Shown here: positions 14,761 through 64,000 of the stretch, in pieces
How the letters are laid out: each line of letters starts with the position of its first letter
Position numbering within the stretch: position 1 is the stretch's first letter
Assembly: GCA_003991915.1 (NCBI GenBank)
Contig: RQTK01000026.1
Span: 321,014 to 385,013, forward strand
From: Elysia chlorotica
Lineage: Eukaryota; Mollusca; Gastropoda; Plakobranchidae
Reading direction: 5' to 3'
Length of the DNA stretch: 64,000 bases
Program-made: the position numbers and the translations under genes
Notes under the pieces: generated by a model
Seen by the model: only the letters and a program-made list of their open reading frames with translations
Database searches by the model: none
What the model was told of the DNA's origin: nothing

Positions 14761-15300
14761 CTTTTCCTGAATGGTCTTTAGAGTTTCGTATATGGCCGCT
14801 TATTCTGTTGCTGTTATACTATTATTGTCCGTTATTCTGTTGTTCATATTTAGTTCAAAGTCTTTGCTGTAGACTCCTATGCTGACGATGCTGCCTTTCT
14901 TGGATCCCTCGGTATAGATTTTTTAACTGTTCTTGTAGTTTTCATTTTGGTGTTCCAGGGTTAGTGCTTTGAGTTTGTATTCTCCGTCCGTTCTTTTTTT
15001 TTACTCAGTGTTCGGTCTTGTTGGTGTCTACTTGAATGTTTCTGAGTGTCCATGGTTCTATGGCGAATTTTCGGTTTTACTGTTTTCGGGGTCTAGATCT
15101 AAATACTAGCCATGCTGTGCTTTGGTTCATTGGTTTTGTTTTTCTTCTTTGGGTGTCGGTAATTTTCTTAACAGGGTCGGTGAAAATTGTGTTTGAGGGG
15201 TTACATTTCGCTCTCTCCCGGTATTTTAGAGCTGCTCCTTTCCATTGTAATGCGTACACACTTGTGCGGTACTCTTTAACTTTAACAGCCAGGAAAGCAA
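14760..15300 (-). mobile_element. Decayed LINE fragment with RNase H domain
   Basis: Minus-strand frame reads IYTEGSKKGSIVSIGVYS (about 14925-14870), then NNSITATE, a stop and AAIYETLKTI (about 14815-14780). This is the IYTDGS...(S/T)ITAxELxAI pattern of non-LTR RNase H domains, with the first catalytic aspartate read as glutamate. The region to 15300 on the same strand (NPSNTIFTDPVKK and onward) may be the inter-domain part of the same element. It abuts the RTE-like element in opposite orientation. Confidence 0.55.
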
Positions 15301-15631
15301 TGTACTAGTTCTTTTGTACAAGAAACCACGTACCAATACGCCATGTCAACATCCTCTTTCACAGTTTCACTTTCAACATGTGCGGTGCGCTTCTGGGCAT
15401 CTGCTAGATCTAGATCTAGTTAACTAAACTAAGCTAAAGAGAAAACTAGACTTAGATATACGTATGTTAAATATGATCTAGCCTAAACTCAATACTTATT
15501 TCAGATCTATTTGAAAGGTCTAATAAGAAAAATTGCGAAATTCCCTCTACGTGGAATAAACATTTCTAGAAATCTAGATCTAGATTTTTGATTGAAATAG
15601 CTTCTAAGCCTTTAGAAGGCCCTCTAAAACA
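15301..15631 (+). promoter_or_regulatory. Presumed MDN1 5' flank/5' UTR region
   Basis: AT-rich, no obvious TATA box or CpG island. AGATCT/TCTAGA motifs are frequent (for example GATCTAGATCTAG near 15405 and TCTAGATCTAGA near 15571). Transcription start unknown. An in-frame TAA at 15605 blocks N-terminal extension of MDN1. Confidence 0.35.
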
Positions 15632-59678
<44,047 letters not shown>

Positions 59679-60094
59679 GTGAGTACTGCTTACACTATTC
59701 TTCAGTGAGCTCGTTTTCCGTAATTATGTAAAAAAAAAAGGGGGGGGGGAGGGGAGTCCCACTTTTATGTTAATTTAGCCAGTAGATAGTCAAACTGATC
59801 TGTAAATACTTTTATAAGCATTGTTAAAATTGAATATTGCTAAGAGACGCCTTCTGGCTAGACAAGTGAAGATCAACTGTATGCAGTATGTACTGGGTGG
59901 GAGACATGCTGTGCTGTTTTTACAGCGTGTCAGCACAGTAGATGCTGTAATGTATGGAGACACAATAGGCTTGCTTCACTACTACAACAATATTATTATT
60001 TGTTTTTTAAACCAATAGGAATTTCTATGAATATATTGGATATAGTTATTAAATGTAATCTTTAATACGTTTTGCTTCACTTGGATTTGGCGTA

Positions 60095-60190
60095 CAGCCT
60101 TATATGTATATGGTGCAGCAGCTAAGATTCAAACCCCTGACCCCCTGCTGTCAGTCCAGAGCGTTAAGTCATTGAACCACCAGCTTTTGC
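60095..60190 (-). mobile_element. tRNA-like SINE head, antisense, intron 52
   Basis: The minus strand reads TGGTTCAATGACTTAACGCT and GGGGTTTGAATCTTAGC (A- and B-box-like). Confidence 0.5.
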
Positions 60191-60939
60191 TCATAATGTT
60201 TGTAGGGACCCCTCACATCTAGAACTGTGTTGTTCTTACAGTGCTCTGTGTAGTCTATAAGCTAGACTGGAGTTTCGCTGAGAGTGATTTGTGAACTTAA
60301 AAAGATCAGCTTAGAACTGAAGACAACAAACTAGCTTTACCCATAAAACCGCTTGGTTAATCTTTTGGCGAAATGTTAAAATTAGATACACCCTACATAA
60401 AATATCTGTTCACCTGACATGCAGATCAAATTTCAACTGGTTTCATTTTCATCAATCATCTGACTTGAAAAAACCTCTTTGATCATTACCGACTGTTAAT
60501 ATTTTTATGTCACAAGCCTCAACTCATTGTGTTTATAAACGACAGAACTCCCTCCAGAGAGGCCCATCTTCTTTGTCCGTATGATATACACATAGAACGT
60601 TTCTTTATCGATGCGCGAAGTTATTGTGTCCCCTATGATACATATATCCCAACTCTATGATATCTTAAGAGTTATAGTGTCTGGTTTTTCAGCCCAGAGC
60701 GGAAGTCCGAGACAAAGTCAAGAGTGAAAAATCAATACTTGGCTTGTAACGCTTATCATGTTTTCAGAGCTGAAGGGAAGTCTTTCTTCAGATTTTCAAG
60801 TAGTAGTTGGCCAACTTTGCTTTAAGAAACAGTTTCTTTTTCTCTTTTTTCTTCGTCCACAAAAAATTATCAATTTATACTTTTACCTATTGGCTAAGGA
60901 ACCTTTTTAGATTCTACTTTTTTATTGTTGTTTCTCTTA

Positions 60940-61125
<186 letters not shown>

Positions 61126-61854
61126 TCTACCAACACATCGATCTGACCTGCTTACCCTAATGAAATAAGTGCTCACTAAATGGGGAGCTGGCTGTTCATA
61201 AAAGGCCAATAAGAACGGGCAGCGCCATGGGAGAAAAAACACAGCAAAGAAATTAAGAGGACGTTGGATAACGATTCTAGCAATTTATATTTCATGTATA
61301 GCTGTCGTGATTTTGTTCTACATTTATATCTAGCTAGCTGTAGGCTTGTCTTTCTTCACTAAGTTTCCCTATTTTTTAAGTCAACTTGATCTTATGTCTA
61401 GATGTATAAGTGTATGTGAGTATCTTGGCTGGGATTATGTCTACTTGTGTACCTACCCACCTACCTACCTTTGTCCCTAACCATCCACCCTGGACTCTCC
61501 CGCACACCACTATTTATATCTTCGACTACATCAATCTGTTTACCCGAATGCTCTTGTATCTAATTTTAGAGTAGTGCGAGTGTGCGTTTCAACAAATTCA
61601 GTAGACCTATGATTTCCCACTCTGTTTTTCTCCCTATCAATGTTGCTCCTTGAATAAGGCTGTAACGACCACTTGCATTATTCAGGAGGCGCAGAGCCCC
61701 CTTCCCTGGTGCCTAATCCCCGCCCTGACCATTACCCGGTATAGACTGGCTCCTCCCAGCACCCCCTGAATGGTTTCAGTTATTTACCCTCACATGCAGG
61801 CTGTAGGGATCCCCTGCCTGCCATCTAATCTATTAATCACCGAATGTGTTGCGG

Positions 61855-62095
61855 GAGGCGGCGAACTGGCTCAACCGAGAGAACCCCGGTTCGAAACCCA
61901 CGATCGGTCAACAAATTTATTTGTCCGATTTCGTCCTTCTGGTAGGATCGGTATAATCGTGGCCAGCTGAGAGTAAGGTCTCCCCGCACTGTCTCTATGT
62001 GGCGGTACGTAAAACTGTTAAATTAATCTTGGAGTCTGTCACAATATAGCCTATAATTATAGTGCTTAATATGTTAGACGTTGAACTCAATTCAA
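61855..62095 (+). mobile_element. tRNA-derived SINE, intron 52
   Basis: B-box GGTTCGAAACCC, GGCCAGCTGAGAGTAAGGTC, CACTGTCTCTATGTGGCGGT and ACGTAAAACTGTTAAATTAA. Shares its body with the 34428 copy. Confidence 0.75.
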
Positions 62096-62799
62096 CTATA
62101 CTGCATATATTATAGTTCCTCCCACACAGCTTGCATGTTCTGCCGTCTATCACCGCGCTCCTTTAATTAAAATGGCGCCGGCGGCCGCTCTACACCGCCA
62201 TGTACTAAACTATCTATGGAATCTAAATGGTACACACATGTAGTCGACATGTGCGCGATATTCACCCCTGACGTTTCCAACCAGCGGGAAAGTAGCGTAA
62301 GTCAGACAGCTAGACCGTTAAAGGTTTAGATTGAACCTGTCTGTATATATGAAAATGTCTATCTGTCAGTTGATCTGTTTGAATGTATGTGCATGTTTTT
62401 TAGCCTGTTCGCTTCTCAGTCCTTCTGTCTTTCTGTCTGTCTGCCGTTCCCCTTCTGCCCTGTCTGTTTGCTTGTCTGTTTCTATTCCCCTCACTGTAAC
62501 CACTCTCCCTCCAGTCTGTGGGCCATTAATAACCTATCTAACTTATCCTTGCCTAGGTGCTTGCCTGTTTTGTAATGTTTAATTCTCTTCCTCTTCCACT
62601 TGAATAACACAGTCCTGTGTCCTTACGCTTTCTTCAGCGTTTTATTACAACGTCGACCAGTTAAACGTATGAATCATTTTCATGTCTCCATTGATTTTCG
62701 TAAATACCGGTAACCTTTTTTTCCATCTGCTCAAGAACGTTCGTAGATAATGATTTATCCTTTTTTTTCCCCAAGGGTTCTTGGAGAACCCTGAACAAG

Positions 62800-62890
62800 G
62801 ACGAGGTGAGAATTGAGATTCGAACCACGGACCTCCTATTTGTAAATCCAGGGCACTACCTTTCTGGTGATACAGCCAATACATGGAAAG
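62800..62890 (-). mobile_element. tRNA-like SINE head, antisense, intron 52
   Basis: The minus strand reads GTATCACCAGAAAGGTAGTG and GGTTCGAATCTC, clear A- and B-box-like elements. Acceptor arms do not pair. Confidence 0.55.
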
Positions 62891-63448
62891 TGGAATTGAT
62901 TATTAAATCCCGAGTACGAGTAGCGAATCAGAAATCGGTCTGGTTGAGGGCCGGTAACACTATCTCTTACACTTCAGTTGTTGTTTTTTTCTTTCAAGAA
63001 AGTATTTCAATTTGCTCAGCGATTTGTAGCTGAGTGGTTCTACTGATAAGGGTGTTTGGTCTTTGGTTTACTGTTTGATTACCAAACACTCCGCGCTGGT
63101 GGCCTCTGATTTATCTCTAACGTTGACAGGAAAATCTTTAGACTTTGAAGGGAAGGGGGGTAGGGTGGGGCTTGAAGGGTTTTATTTGATAGTTGTGTTC
63201 CATCTTCGCTTCGGTTGGTCATAGCGCTATTGTCTTGTAGTTCTATGTTTTTGGGGGGTCTTTTTATTGTTGGTCTTTTTCTTTTTCCGTGGCGTGGAAG
63301 GAAAAGGGGAATACAAGGGATCTTACACCGTTGTTGTGGAGATAAGGAGAAAAATTGCTATTGATTTAGTGGTGTGACGGATATCGGGTGAGAGATAAAG
63401 GGGAAAAGAATATAAATAAAAGCTTTGAACATGTACCATAGAAGGGAG

Positions 63449-63449
<1 letters not shown>

Positions 63450-63495
<46 letters not shown>
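63450..63495 (+). repeat. (GA)n microsatellite
   Basis: Pure GA run. Confidence 0.95.
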
Positions 63496-63498
<3 letters not shown>

Positions 63499-63640
63499 GC
63501 GAAAATGATCTATAAATGCTGCTCTCCAACTGAAGAGAAGGGTCACCAGTTATTTCAGGACACGAATAAAAGTACGTAGATACAATTGAAGAAAAGATTA
63601 CTACAGATTAATTTTATGCACAACAAAATATCGATGGAGA

Positions 63641-63641
63641 C

Positions 63642-63697
<56 letters not shown>

Positions 63698-63712
63698 GAG
63701 AGAGAGAGAGAG
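63641..63712 (+). repeat. (GA)n microsatellite
   Basis: GA run with one G insertion near 63687. Confidence 0.95.
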
Positions 63713-64000
63713 GGGCGAAGCAATAACAAGAGAGACAACAAAACGAGACGGAGACAGCGCGTCAAGTAGGCCCTACTGATACAAAAACATCGTGAGACGA
63801 AGAGAGAAAGAGAAAGAACACTAGTTGTGTTAATATATGTACACGCTCTAAACCGACCAAAGATCTGTAGATCTATTTCACAGGTACGGTAGCACTTGTC
63901 TACCCAAGTCCCAACATGTGCCTAACAGGAACAACAGCGCCGCAAACAATATTTTACTGCAGTGTAAAATTTGACCCACTCGAGGAAAATTAATCGTTTG

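Overview
This is a eukaryotic, animal genomic window: AT-rich, with many short exons bounded by GT-AG introns, abundant simple repeats, tRNA-derived SINEs and decayed non-LTR retrotransposons. Protein similarity and repeat style suggest a lophotrochozoan invertebrate, most likely a gastropod mollusc; the species assignment is inference.

The main content is one very large plus-strand gene, MDN1 (midasin/Rea1), the dynein-like AAA+ ATPase that remodels pre-60S ribosomes. I could chain 52 coding exons from the ATG at 15632 to 59678. Their phases all match (8,056 coding nt, about 2,685 residues). They encode the N-terminal domain, all six AAA+ modules with their Walker A and B motifs, and the start of the linker. 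The rest of the linker, the acidic D/E-rich region and the C-terminal MIDAS domain must lie beyond base 64000.

Inside the intron between the AAA6 Walker A exon and the next exon sits a complete, intronless, antisense gene (51354 to 49768) for a rhodopsin-class GPCR of 528 residues. It has an atypical NEEY in place of DRY and a degenerate NPxxY.

The first 15.6 kb holds no host gene I can support. It contains microsatellites, duplications, tRNA-like SINE pieces and three decayed LINE fragments: an RTE-like element on the minus strand (7853-8760), an RTE-like element on the plus strand that has lost its YxDD palm (12100-14760), and an RNase H-bearing LINE fragment on the minus strand (14760-15300). 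The last 4.3 kb (59679-64000) lies inside the next MDN1 intron and holds SINEs and microsatellites.

The most unusual structure is repeated local duplication at MDN1 exon-intron junctions. A perfect 231-bp tandem copy of exon 32 would introduce a stop by every route of inclusion. An array in intron 45 looks seeded by its own 5' splice site. Intron 42 has similar degenerate reiteration, and intron 28 carries a duplicated decoy 3' splice site.
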